Shown here: one piece after another, positions 35,601 through 45,200 of the stretch
How the letters are laid out: every line of letters begins with the position of its first letter
Numbering within the stretch: the stretch's first letter is position 1
From: Candidatus Heimdallarchaeota archaeon
Lineage (GTDB): Archaea; Asgardarchaeota; Heimdallarchaeia; Heimdallarchaeales; Heimdallarchaeaceae
NCBI GenBank assembly: GCA_030603365.1
Contig: JAUVXV010000002.1
Location: 62,001 to 126,000 of the forward strand
Direction: 5' to 3'
Length of the DNA stretch: 64,000 bases
Program-made: the position numbers and the translations under genes
The notes under the pieces: generated by a model
What the model was told of the DNA's origin: nothing
The model's input: the letters and a program-made list of their open reading frames with translations, nothing else
Database searches by the model: none

Positions 35601-35764
35601 AAGATTCTTCTAAGTCATCATATACTCAAAAAAACAGGAGAGAGATTGTTGAAAGTATTCAGAAGGAAACTGATGTTTTTGATTTCGATACGAGTGCTAA
35701 AAACAAGGATAGTCTTGTAAATCAGCTCAAAAATAACATCAGGAAAAGGATAAATAATGATTAG
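32645..35764 (+). CDS. HerA/VirB4-like ATPase-fold protein with degenerate Walker A
   Basis: The 1039-residue protein contains IEIGLPSHASFPVLLAGDKK, TREI (about 254-278) in the place of the HerA stretch with GATGSGKS. It continues with KFIVLDPRMNLEF (about 288) like HerA's strand with VLDPxGE. Later come FASSKIIDFSSQG (about 441) and Walker B IIIYIDDSELFF (481-492). The P-loop Gly and Ser/Thr are gone, so ATP hydrolysis is doubtful. A winged helix follows (about 625-720), then about 300 helical residues. GGAGAGG precedes its ATG. Role: probable structural or DNA-clamping subunit with the nuclease-like and helicase proteins. Confidence 0.6.
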   Translation: MSSLLTKRKPSKFVGSSKAVYTIRKGDAITLYAAFIVKPHKKIVEEDKKKWSNRYSDPSKEEESPTILDILNQIKKLKTSVHRIFLPGNVKRKNPKQEQSKKSKHHNPLLDELFDEENRTIDVKLTFYLLKVWKTFEIGDTFLTVDDLVEEFVSLLRNDLKQKVESIGKVGRLLGSTLEELILYSTLEKNNFLSSGKKMFSELTKDYSTIEKEEEFLKNFISGPAVDQRPKGAFSFPTGIESDNDYSIGQAENEIEIGLPSHASFPVLLAGDKKTREIITNKLLDGKKFIVLDPRMNLEFKDRIESPSENLVLGESFNFNVLTPVLNEYIPENLASQYLGNFTDIVRLVSDVRGDGAVLLRDLYDFYVNEYQDEQEDILFPRNDLQVSLNDLYTMLTVEPGGLVITDYQLSTIRSLINEIRDPSISETTKIFDKKGLEELFASSKIIDFSSQGYKIQRLFIYSFLLQLSIYDQISKDDEEIIIYIDDSELFFSRERDTNILVHILKKLENSRFKIILSTPYPSHLSPGIFDMTYNRIIGNLKSAKCVKLIADTHGFDKNQIDYLRRLPKNNLLLIREDLTEKPILLNFFPQDVERYDTQVIETSRSISKKVSISAEEKEKLSINYEDFAKLHPIMRVVLEKLSSKVNRGINTESLPNLFTQWPKNEVKEATSALEMFGYIFFESVDKKGKKDEFWTRITPRGKKFLEKIKYSKLLEKQNKQIEIEETVKEDLVGFVEKPNVVELKEKDTEEPFIKKLQIIRKIIRETRDSEDTPLDKLDILNTFLEQISPLLGVDYTEESIKLENFLISLKKLLEEQSTVDDIPKKILLQIFQKALSQIDGIQIKATYGEETISSQDEEFISKIIDKELSSEKWQEFERDIFLTEIPELSEISKDKKQIADLLSSEFPEEVLQGLELSLKLPKGEFIEITKDAIASLLQIKTTFFPNMKSEEYLDEINTFFKSTGYPEPYEEAQQLLWEYSIVDKKDSSKSSYTQKNRREIVESIQKETDVFDFDTSAKNKDSLVNQLKNNIRKRINND

Positions 35765-37955
35765 TTTCACCTTAGATAATCCTGCTTTAACAAGCTTTCA
35801 GAAGAAATGTCTTAAAGCTTACAAAGAAACTAAAGATGTCCTAGTGATAGCTCCAAGTTCAGCTGGTAAGACCTACGTTACTGAACAATATCTATTGGAA
35901 TACTTTCAGTCTATTTACGGTAAATTCTTAGTTTCTCCCAGAAAATTTAAAGTTGGTTTTATTCTTCCTTACAAATCTTTAGCTATTCAGGAATATAACC
36001 ATCTAGAGACTCTTGTGAGTCATCGTGGTATCAAAACTCTTCTAGCAGTTGGTGGAGTTAACATAGATGAAGATGATGTAGCTGAAGCAAATATAATAAT
36101 TGGAACTTACGAGAAATTCTTAACTCTTGCTAAAAAGTTTGAAGTTCTCCAGAAATATCTTAGAATCCTAATAATTGATGAATTTCATTTTCTTGGATCA
36201 GATAGAGGAAGGGTTCTAGAAGAAATAATTCTTGAACGGAAGAGTAAAGAACAAAAGGCACAGCTGATTCTTCTCTCCTCTTCAATCTCCAATCCTTTAG
36301 AGATCGCAGACTGGTTAAATGTTTATCCTATAATTGAGAATGAGAGACCTATACCACTAGATTACAATGTTGAAATATCAGCTGATACTATCAAATTTAT
36401 TGAAAAAATAAAAGATAACAAACAAATTCTGGTTTTCACACATTCTCGTTCTGATTCTGAGTTTTTAGCAGAAAAAATGGCAATTAAGCTACCTGCAAAA
36501 AATGATCTTGAAATTGATGAGATGATCAAGGAAAACCTAGAGATAATTGAAGATTTGAAAACTAAGAAAATTCTTCAGCAAACTTTCTTTCCACCATTAC
36601 TTAAAAAATTGGTAAAGAAAGGAATCGCCTACCATCATGCAGGTCTATCTGACCTAGTTAGATTATTGATTGAAGATCTGTTCATAAATGGAGAGATAGA
36701 TATTCTAATTTCTACATCTACTCTTGCAGCTGGAGTAAATCTACCAGCTGATATATCTGTTTTTAATCTGAAGCATAATCGAATTAAAACAGAAAACAAC
36801 ATGGTCTTTCAAACTTTAGGTAGAGCGGGTAGACTAGGATTTAAGAATTATGGGAGAGGAATTGTTCTAGTTAAAAGCGAGAGGATGAGGAAGAAAACTG
36901 AAGAGAAATTCTTTGATTACTCACATGATAATACAGCCCGACCTATATATCATCCAATCGAAAGTAAATTTGGTGTCTATGATTATCTTTTGCAGTTTTA
37001 TTTAGACAGATTCTATCACCACAAACAAACATCTTCAAGTGAACTTGTTCATCTTCATGAGAAGATAGAAGATACATTATGGTATTATCAAAAGAGTTCG
37101 AAACTAATGAGGAACATAGTCGATTTTGAACTATTGCAAGCTCTTTTCTCCTCTGTTGATTCCAATCTAGAAACAGCAGAGATTATTGATTTTTATAGAA
37201 GGTTAGATAGAACCAATGATGTAAAAGAAAGAAAAATGGAAATAAAATCAATTGAGGGTCTAAATACTGCTGCAATCGTAGCTAATATTCGAGAACAATC
37301 AAAACTTTTCCAAATTTACCTTTCTCCTTCGAGAAGAAGCTGCACTTGTCAAAACAAACATTCTAATTTCATTTGCAAACATCAAAGATTTCTGTTGGAA
37401 TCTTATCCTGAAGGACAAGAGAGATGGTTGAACAATTATGGAATTCTAGATTTTCTTGTAAGAGAGGGATTTATAGTGAGGTCTTCTGGAAGTAATATTA
37501 ACCTAACTTATATGGGTAAACTTGCTGCAAGTCATTATATCCATCCCTATGATTTTCTAGATTATCTTGAATTCTGTGGCATTAACAAAGAACTAACCAT
37601 TACTCAATATTTGAAGCAGTTTATTACTAGAGATAAAAGAATAAAACAGGAAATAAAAGCGAATGAATTATCTTCATTACTTGCCATCAGACTTGCACAC
37701 GATATAGTCCAAGGGAAAGAAATCAAGGATATTTGCAAGAGATATAACATAAGTGATAGTTTTGTAGATGATTGGAGAGAAAACATCTTCAGATTCATGA
37801 AAATGTTTGAATCCTTAAACCATTTTATAGGTAAAAAAGAAGAAGCTGATAAAATTGCTTCGTGGATGGATACAAGTGAAGGATTCGCTGACTTAGAATT
37901 CTATAAACTGGAAAGAGACAGTAAGAAGAGCGTACGAGTTAAAGAGTATTCTTGA
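35757..37955 (+). CDS. Ski2-like DExH helicase with SWIM-type zinc motif
   Basis: The 732-residue superfamily 2 helicase shows Q15, motif I APSSAGKT (32-39), motif II IIDEFHFLG (DEFH at 141-144), motif III LLSSSISNP, motif IV LVFTHSRSD, motif V STSTLAAGVNLPAD and motif VI QTLGRAGRLG. These place it near Hel308/Ski2 proteins. A CxC-x8-CxH cluster (CTC...ICKH, about 529-541), as in SWIM zinc fingers, follows the core, and the C-terminal 180 residues are helical. The ATG overlaps the end of the HerA-like gene by eight bases. A 3'-5' DNA (or RNA) unwinding role at forks or recombination intermediates is the family expectation. Confidence 0.85.
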   Translation: MISFTLDNPALTSFQKKCLKAYKETKDVLVIAPSSAGKTYVTEQYLLEYFQSIYGKFLVSPRKFKVGFILPYKSLAIQEYNHLETLVSHRGIKTLLAVGGVNIDEDDVAEANIIIGTYEKFLTLAKKFEVLQKYLRILIIDEFHFLGSDRGRVLEEIILERKSKEQKAQLILLSSSISNPLEIADWLNVYPIIENERPIPLDYNVEISADTIKFIEKIKDNKQILVFTHSRSDSEFLAEKMAIKLPAKNDLEIDEMIKENLEIIEDLKTKKILQQTFFPPLLKKLVKKGIAYHHAGLSDLVRLLIEDLFINGEIDILISTSTLAAGVNLPADISVFNLKHNRIKTENNMVFQTLGRAGRLGFKNYGRGIVLVKSERMRKKTEEKFFDYSHDNTARPIYHPIESKFGVYDYLLQFYLDRFYHHKQTSSSELVHLHEKIEDTLWYYQKSSKLMRNIVDFELLQALFSSVDSNLETAEIIDFYRRLDRTNDVKERKMEIKSIEGLNTAAIVANIREQSKLFQIYLSPSRRSCTCQNKHSNFICKHQRFLLESYPEGQERWLNNYGILDFLVREGFIVRSSGSNINLTYMGKLAASHYIHPYDFLDYLEFCGINKELTITQYLKQFITRDKRIKQEIKANELSSLLAIRLAHDIVQGKEIKDICKRYNISDSFVDDWRENIFRFMKMFESLNHFIGKKEEADKIASWMDTSEGFADLEFYKLERDSKKSVRVKEYS

Positions 37956-37980
37956 TTAGTTTTTCTTGGGTTTTCTTTAG

Positions 37981-38012
37981 TATATAAATGAATTTCCTTA
38001 TAATAGGTTGAC
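37981..38012 (+). promoter_or_regulatory. Cluster promoter 3 (ahead of radA)
   Basis: TATATAAATGAATTTCCTTATAATAGGTTGAC precedes the radA ATG. It matches the promoter at 32149 in the TAAATGAA, TTCC-TATAATA and GGT-GAC blocks, and less closely that at 28981. TATA-to-ATG distance is about 28 nt. Confidence 0.55.
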
Positions 38013-39203
38013 ATGGCTGACAATATTGAAAATAGTGAGGAAAGTATACCCACTTCCACCAAGAAGAAAACCACCAAAAAGGCTGATTCTCTTCAAGAAT
38101 TCTTGGATGGTATTAAGGGTCTTTCTGACTCTATGAAAAAAAGAGTTCACAAGGTTTTAAACACTGAAGGAATAGTAGATCCCCGAGGTATCAAATCTTT
38201 TACTCAGAAACAGCTTCAACAGTTACCTGGAATCACAGATGTAACTGCTTGTTTACTATTAGATCAATTTAAAACTAAAACTGAAGGTAAGATTTTCCTT
38301 TCCTTAGAAGAAAGAGAAGAATTGGAAACCGTTCGCTCCAAAATCAAGACTGGTGCCAAAGCTTTGGATGATCTTCTCCAAGGAGGAGTTCCTACTGGTA
38401 CGTTTGTGGAATTATATGGTGCCCCTCAAAGTGGCAAAACTCAAATATGTTATACTCTAAGCGTCAATTGCTTACTTCCTGAGGAATACGGTGGATTGGG
38501 TGCTGGAGTTGTATGGTTAGACACCGAAGGTTCATTTAACAGCCAACGTATGAAACAAGTTCTTTCATATTACCAATATACTCACAACATTCCTGAGAAA
38601 CAAATCAATACAGACAAATTCATGGTTGCTAGTACTCGTTCTCTAGACCAAATAGAATTAGCTCTTAAAGAAGTTGGAAGATTTATCCCTCAAAACGATG
38701 TAAAACTACTGATTGTTGATAGTCTTATGGACCCTTTCAGAGCCGAATATGGAGGGTTAGGACAATTAGCTGATAGACAAAAACATCTCAATAGAGTACT
38801 ACATTTACTCATGCGAATCGCTTCAGCTTGGGACCTTGCAGTAGTGTATACAAATCAAGTTCAAGCTAATCCAGATCCATTTTCCACGGCTATGGATAAG
38901 ATTTTACCAATTGGAGGATTTGTTCTCGGACATGCGTCTGATATACGAATATGGTTGAGAAGAGCTACCTCAAAAATTCGAAAAGAACATGATGCGCCAA
39001 ACGCACGCCGCGCCCTCATTACTGACTGTGGTTGGTTGCCTATGCAAGAGACTCATTTCTCTCTTGGACCATTTGGTATTTGTGACGTTGACGAAGAAGC
39101 TAATCATCGCAAATTAGCTCTTGATATTGGCTATACTCTAGATGCTCCAGATAAAGAAGAAAAAGAAGAGGAAATCAAAACGGAATTTGCGTCTTTAGAG
39201 TGA
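38013..39203 (+). CDS. radA: RadA recombinase
   Basis: The 396-residue protein has a Lys/Thr-rich tail, a helix-hairpin-helix domain (about 25-90, ending LPGITDVTACLLL) and a RecA core. The core has Walker A GAPQSGKT (136-143), Walker B LLIVDSLMDPFRAEY, GQLADRQKHLNR, TNQVQANPDPF (L2 loop) and GGFVLGHASDIRIWLRR. Archaeal RadA is usually about 320-350 residues; the extra length is at both ends. RadA forms filaments on single-stranded DNA and carries out strand exchange. The gene is next to, and shares promoter architecture with, the helicase/HerA-like/nuclease-like operon. Confidence 0.9.
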   Translation: MADNIENSEESIPTSTKKKTTKKADSLQEFLDGIKGLSDSMKKRVHKVLNTEGIVDPRGIKSFTQKQLQQLPGITDVTACLLLDQFKTKTEGKIFLSLEEREELETVRSKIKTGAKALDDLLQGGVPTGTFVELYGAPQSGKTQICYTLSVNCLLPEEYGGLGAGVVWLDTEGSFNSQRMKQVLSYYQYTHNIPEKQINTDKFMVASTRSLDQIELALKEVGRFIPQNDVKLLIVDSLMDPFRAEYGGLGQLADRQKHLNRVLHLLMRIASAWDLAVVYTNQVQANPDPFSTAMDKILPIGGFVLGHASDIRIWLRRATSKIRKEHDAPNARRALITDCGWLPMQETHFSLGPFGICDVDEEANHRKLALDIGYTLDAPDKEEKEEEIKTEFASLE

Positions 39204-39213
39204 GGTGAGAGAT

Positions 39214-42200
39214 TTGCGTCGAGTTATTTTCCTTTTTGTTCTTTTACTATTCGTTCCCCAACCTGTGACTCAATTAGTATTCAATAGTTTAATTGAACCA
39301 TCTAGCATGGCATCTGATAGTAGCTATATTATTGAATACAATCCTGAAACCGACTATATCTTCGAGGATAAAATCATTCGCATTACCCCTATTTCTATTG
39401 AAGAATATGAGGAAAGTACAGCTAGTAATTCACCTTCTCCCCCTCATCTATCTCCTGGTATTTACCCTAGTTTAACTTCAGCAGCTGGTGATGCTTCTAC
39501 TCTTCGTAGAGGAGATATCCTTGATGCTTCTGCTTTAAGTGAATACGAACTCTTGGGTTATGTTCCAGTTGACAGGGGCTATCATTATTGGTATGATTTA
39601 CAACAGGTCGCAGGTGATGAAGATTCTTCTTCTTCAAGTATTACTGAGAACAAAATTGCTGTAGAATTCAACTCGATTGTCGATATTGATGTAATGGCTT
39701 TTTCCTTCAATTTATCTGACATCTCAATACCTATTGCTAACGTTATTAATTTCTATCTTGCAGATAATTTAAACGATTATCAAAACGATTATCTCATGTT
39801 TTCTGAAATTTCTTTTCACACATATAATTCTCAGAAAAACAACCCTAACGCTCCTTTATTATTCACCTTCTGGAATCATCCTTTAACTACCCCCATAGAT
39901 AATCAGATTACAGCTGATACCCCTTACTATGTTATTCTTGAGTCTTCAGCTGATTTTATGTTACAAACTTCTTCTGATCTTACTGGTTCTGATGATAATA
40001 GTGTTTATACCTTCGAAAGTAGTCTATGGAACGAACAAACTGGAATAGATATCGACATGGAGATCTATACTGGCTCTCTTGTTCAATCTTCAAGTTTAGG
40101 AGCAGATGGAGCTTCTAATCTCCTATATGATTCTTTATTTACAACTGGCGTTAATCTTAAAATTGTTGCTAATTACTATGACAGCTCTTTGCTATATGAT
40201 AGTTCTTCAGATTTCTTAGATATAATTATCTTGGATTCTTTTAATCCTGAATTTCTTTATCTTTCTACTCCTCCAACAGCTGAATATAATGATCAAATTC
40301 AACTCATAGCTCGAGTTGAAAATAGTCATCACCAGCCTCTTAGAGGAGAGTTGATTGATTTTTACGTTTCTGATGATAACCAAACTTGGTCTCTGCTAAC
40401 TCAAGCTTCTTCAGAAGAAGATGGATATGCAATATTATCCTATACAATTCTTGAATCATCAGGAACTAAGTACTTCAAAATTATTCTAGACCTTTTAGCA
40501 GCTTATAGCTCGACTACGCAAGAAAAGGAAACCATTCTAGTGAGTGCTCCACAGATCAATTGTGTATTTGGCAGTGCTGTAGGTTCGCATAATCTAGCCT
40601 TATTCCAACTGGCTGTTCAAGTTCAAGATAATGATGGTACTCCTATCGTTGATCATATAGTCTTATTCTTTATGCAAGGTATGATAGATCCTATTTTTAC
40701 CTATACAAATGAAACAGGATGGGCAACTACAGCTAACGGATATATTGGGTGGAACTTTGGATTTTATCCTAACTCTTATTGGGTTTCTATGTCTATGGAT
40801 GCGGGGTTGTATAATTATCCTTCAACCACTTATGGAGACATAAATATTAGTAAGAATGATATCAGTATTCAAGCTCAAGAAACATTACAAGGAATCTGGA
40901 ATGAACCTCTTGATATTTCACTTATCTTTACAGATGCAGAGAGTGATTTGATTTCGAATCTCAATTATGAAGTTGTTGTATTTAATAATGAAACTGGTTT
41001 GAATACCTCATTAGGTTTATACCAAACCAATGTAAATGGAGAAGGACTAATTTCCTTTACTGAAGGCTTTTTTGAACCTGGAGAATATATGGTTTTCATC
41101 AAAGTCAATGCGTTAAATTATATTTATTTAGAAAAAGCGATTCCATTATTGATAGAGAGCGACCAAGCTACAATATATGTAAACATTGTAGAGGATGTTT
41201 CCTACATTTATGGTTCCTCTGTTCATTTAGAAGTGTATGTTACAGATCATTTTGGAAACCCATTAGAAGATATTCAAGTACTTGTTCATGTTTCCTTACC
41301 AAACTACATAGATTTTTGGGATGACATACATGTTCTCAATACTAATTCTTCTGGATATGCAGTATTTGATTTAATTTTGAGTATGAATGTGGGAGATGTC
41401 CTAAATATACTCTTCACTACAGCTGGTTACTACAATGGAGATATTCTTTATTATAAGGGTGCAACACCATTTGTAGCTTATTTCACCTGCGTTCCAGCAC
41501 CCACTAACTTTGTAGATTTAGTAGATATTAGTTGTACCAATCAAGAAACAATTACAATTTCTGGAAGATTGTTCTCTAACGGGAATCCAATCAGCTCTCA
41601 AACTGTATGCATTTCTATTTTGGGAGAACAGTTTTTTGTTATTACAGACAGTAATGGTTACTTTACACTTACCTACCAGCTGAATGAAGGAGGTACTATC
41701 CAAGTAGATATTTTTTATGATAGTTCTACCAATTACCTTGATACCGATCAAACAATCTATCTTTACTGTGACCCTTGTACAATTACCCTAACAGGTGATG
41801 ATATTTATCATGATACAGCTGATCCTGTAACTTTTATCGTTCTGATTGAGTCCGCATATGGCACCAATCCTCAAGGTGTTGCTGTTGATTTCTACTGGTA
41901 TGATGGCGAAAACTGGATTTATCTTGACACGGTCTATTCTGATGTTTTTGGAGTTGTTATATTTACTCCCGGAATATCTTTTCCATTAGGGAATTATTTA
42001 TGGAAAGCAGAGGTAGCTTTGTCAGAAGACTGGGAACAAGCTGAGGTCATCAAAATTTTGAAAGTTGGTATTGATACTTCCATTGTTCTGTATACTCCAT
42101 CCACCGTTGAATATCATGAGACTATCACACTAACAGCTTATGTGACAGATGAACCAGGTAACCCAATTCTGGTCGAAGTAGCATTTTACATCAATCAAAT

Positions 42201-45200
42201 CTATATTGGTTCTGCAACGACTGATATTGATGGTTATGCAGTTCTTACTTGGTTTGTTGATCTAGCTCCTGGAGATTATGAGATAGTTGCTCAGATGGCT
42301 GCTACAGGTATGTTCCTTTCATCTTCTAATAATGCTTATGTAACCATTGAAAAAACATCAAGTTATATTTCCTGTGATGATGAATTCATATTTTACAGCG
42401 AATCAGCTGATTTGGAAATTCATCTCTATACAACTACTTCTAATATTTCAACAGTTTATGTAACAGTCAATATCACAGATATTCTTGAAGAACAACTTCT
42501 CACTGATTCTAATGGTTTGGCAATATGGTCAATAGCTCTTCTCGATCCAGGAGTATACACTGTTAGAATTTATTTTATGGGTAATAGCTTCTACTACTCT
42601 TCAGAACTTCTGATTACTCTGCAAGTAGATAAGATGCCAACAACAATTAATTTTACTGCCCCAAATCAAGAATATGAGCCTATTTATGAGGTTACTGGAT
42701 ACATTAATGATCAGTTTTACCAACCTATAGAAGGGGTTACTTTAGTTTTGTATGTCAATGGCACAGAAGTAGCTACTACTACATCAGATGTTTTTGGTTA
42801 TTTTGAATTTGTTCTTAATCTGAATCCAGGTATATATGTAATAGAAATAGAGTATTCAGGAGATGATTATTATCTCTCTGCGAATGGTCAAAAAACAGTT
42901 TATATTTGGAAAATAGAGACTTCTGTACAATCCGATGTTGTTTGGGAAGATATGACTGTAACTGTTGAAACATTGTTACTTGATTCTAATAATCAACCTA
43001 TCAGCAATCAACTTGTATTCTTCTATTTGGACGGCATATATGTTGATCATACCTTGACAAATAGTTCAGGTTATGCCTTCATTATTCTGAATGGAATTAC
43101 ACCAGGAATTTATGAATTGGAAATAGTGTTTTCTGGGACTACAATTTATTCTAGTTCTTCACAAACTATAGTGATTGACCAAGACAAATTGCAAACTGAG
43201 ATGATTGTAGAAATATTTGGAGGGATATATGGAACAGAAACAACAACAATTGAAGTCTATCTAACCAGTGAAGGAAATCCACTAGTGGGCAAAAACGTTG
43301 TATTAATTATCAATGGACAAAACTATGCGGGTGTTACAAACAGCTCTGGTTATCTGTTGATTTCGCTGGATACTTTTACAAATGCAGGGACTTATTCTCT
43401 GTCAGTTGATTTTCTAGGAGATGCTGTTTATACAGCTGTAAACATAGGTACTTCATTCTATATTTCAAAAGCAGAATCTCAAATCACTTTACAATTCAAT
43501 TATTTAGACTATTTACCTATATTAAGTGGAGTTTTGATTACTCCAACTGCACTTGCAGGAGTTGATATATTCATCTATGATGGGGTCAACTATCTAGATA
43601 CAGTTCAAACTGATGCTTTAGGAAATTTTGAATTTTTCTTACTTCTTTCAGCTGGAACATATCAGATTGAAGTAGAATTTGAAGGAGATGAAAATCATTT
43701 AGGTTTCAGAAAAATAATTCAAGTGCAGATTTACAAAACTACTGTTCAAATCGATTCACCAGCATCTCTTAATCAAACTTATGGTGCAGAAACCTCGTTT
43801 ATCATCTATGTTGAAGATGTTCTTGGCAACTCTCTAGCCATATCTATAATCATCAAATTGGATGGCATTTATTATGCAACAATTATTACTAATGCCAGTG
43901 GATATGCAACTGTTATCTTAACAGCTGATATAGAGGCTGGAAACCACATACTAACGCTAGAATTTCAGGGTAATGACGATTATTATCAAACATCCCAAAA
44001 CATCTCTATATACACAAAATACGAGATTATTCTAGATGATCTTCAAACCCTTCCTAGTATGTATGGAGATGAAGGATTAGTTACTGGAGAATTAAACAAC
44101 TATGGAGGAAATCTACCTCTTGTTGAAGTAACTTTAATAATCAATGGGGAGGCATATACGACCACAATTGATCCATCTGGAAGTTTCATATTCGTGATTG
44201 ATTCAGATTTACCAACAGGCACTTATTCAGCAATTTTAATCATCGAAGAAACCACTGCAGTAGTTTATTTTGAACACAGTTTCATGGTTGAAAGAACTAA
44301 AGGACAAGCTACTATTAATCTTGATTATGATGAAAGGACATTCAATGACATCTCTGACGTAGTTGGATCAGTTGAATTCGATTCAGTTGGTCTTGAGGGA
44401 GTAGTAATTGTAATCTATATTAATGGGAATGAAATGGGGACTTTGGTTACTGACATCAATGGTCAATTTGTAATCCCAGGTTCTTGGTTAGAACACGCTC
44501 CCGGTCTTTATACATTAAAGATTACAGCTCTTATTGATAACGCAAATATCGCTGTTACTTCAAATGAATTTGCATTAGAATTGATAAGAGATTCTGCAAC
44601 TATTGAGATTTCTTATGTAGATACAAAGGTAGAACAAGAGTTACAATTCAATATACAATTAACAGATTCACAACACAATAATCTTCCATATTATTCCATA
44701 ACAATTACTGTAAATGGAACTGAATATGAATTGATAAGCAATGGAGCGGGTGTTGTTTTATTTACTCTCCTTCTAGATTGCGCTGGAGTACTTTATATTC
44801 TTCTTACTGGATTGGAAACAACTTATTACAACAGTTTTGCAGAGGCATATGAGGTCGAAATAGAAAGAACTCAAACAATAATTAACGTTGCTGAAAGACA
44901 AATTCCTTACAATGATTCTAAAGGATTAGCAGTTCAATTAAAATCTGAATTTGGAAATGCGATTGCAAATCAGTCTTTGCTTATAATGGTTGATTCAAAC
45001 GTAAATACACCAGTTACAGATGAAAACGGAACAGTCTATATCAATATTGAAGAATATGCACTTGGAAATCATAGTTTGTTCATTGATTTTGCAGACACAG
45101 AGAACTATCTAGGAATTAAACTCTATGCAAATATGGAAATAGTTCCGCAAGAAACACAAATTATAATTGTTTATGATGAAAGCCAAGTCTATTTACAACT

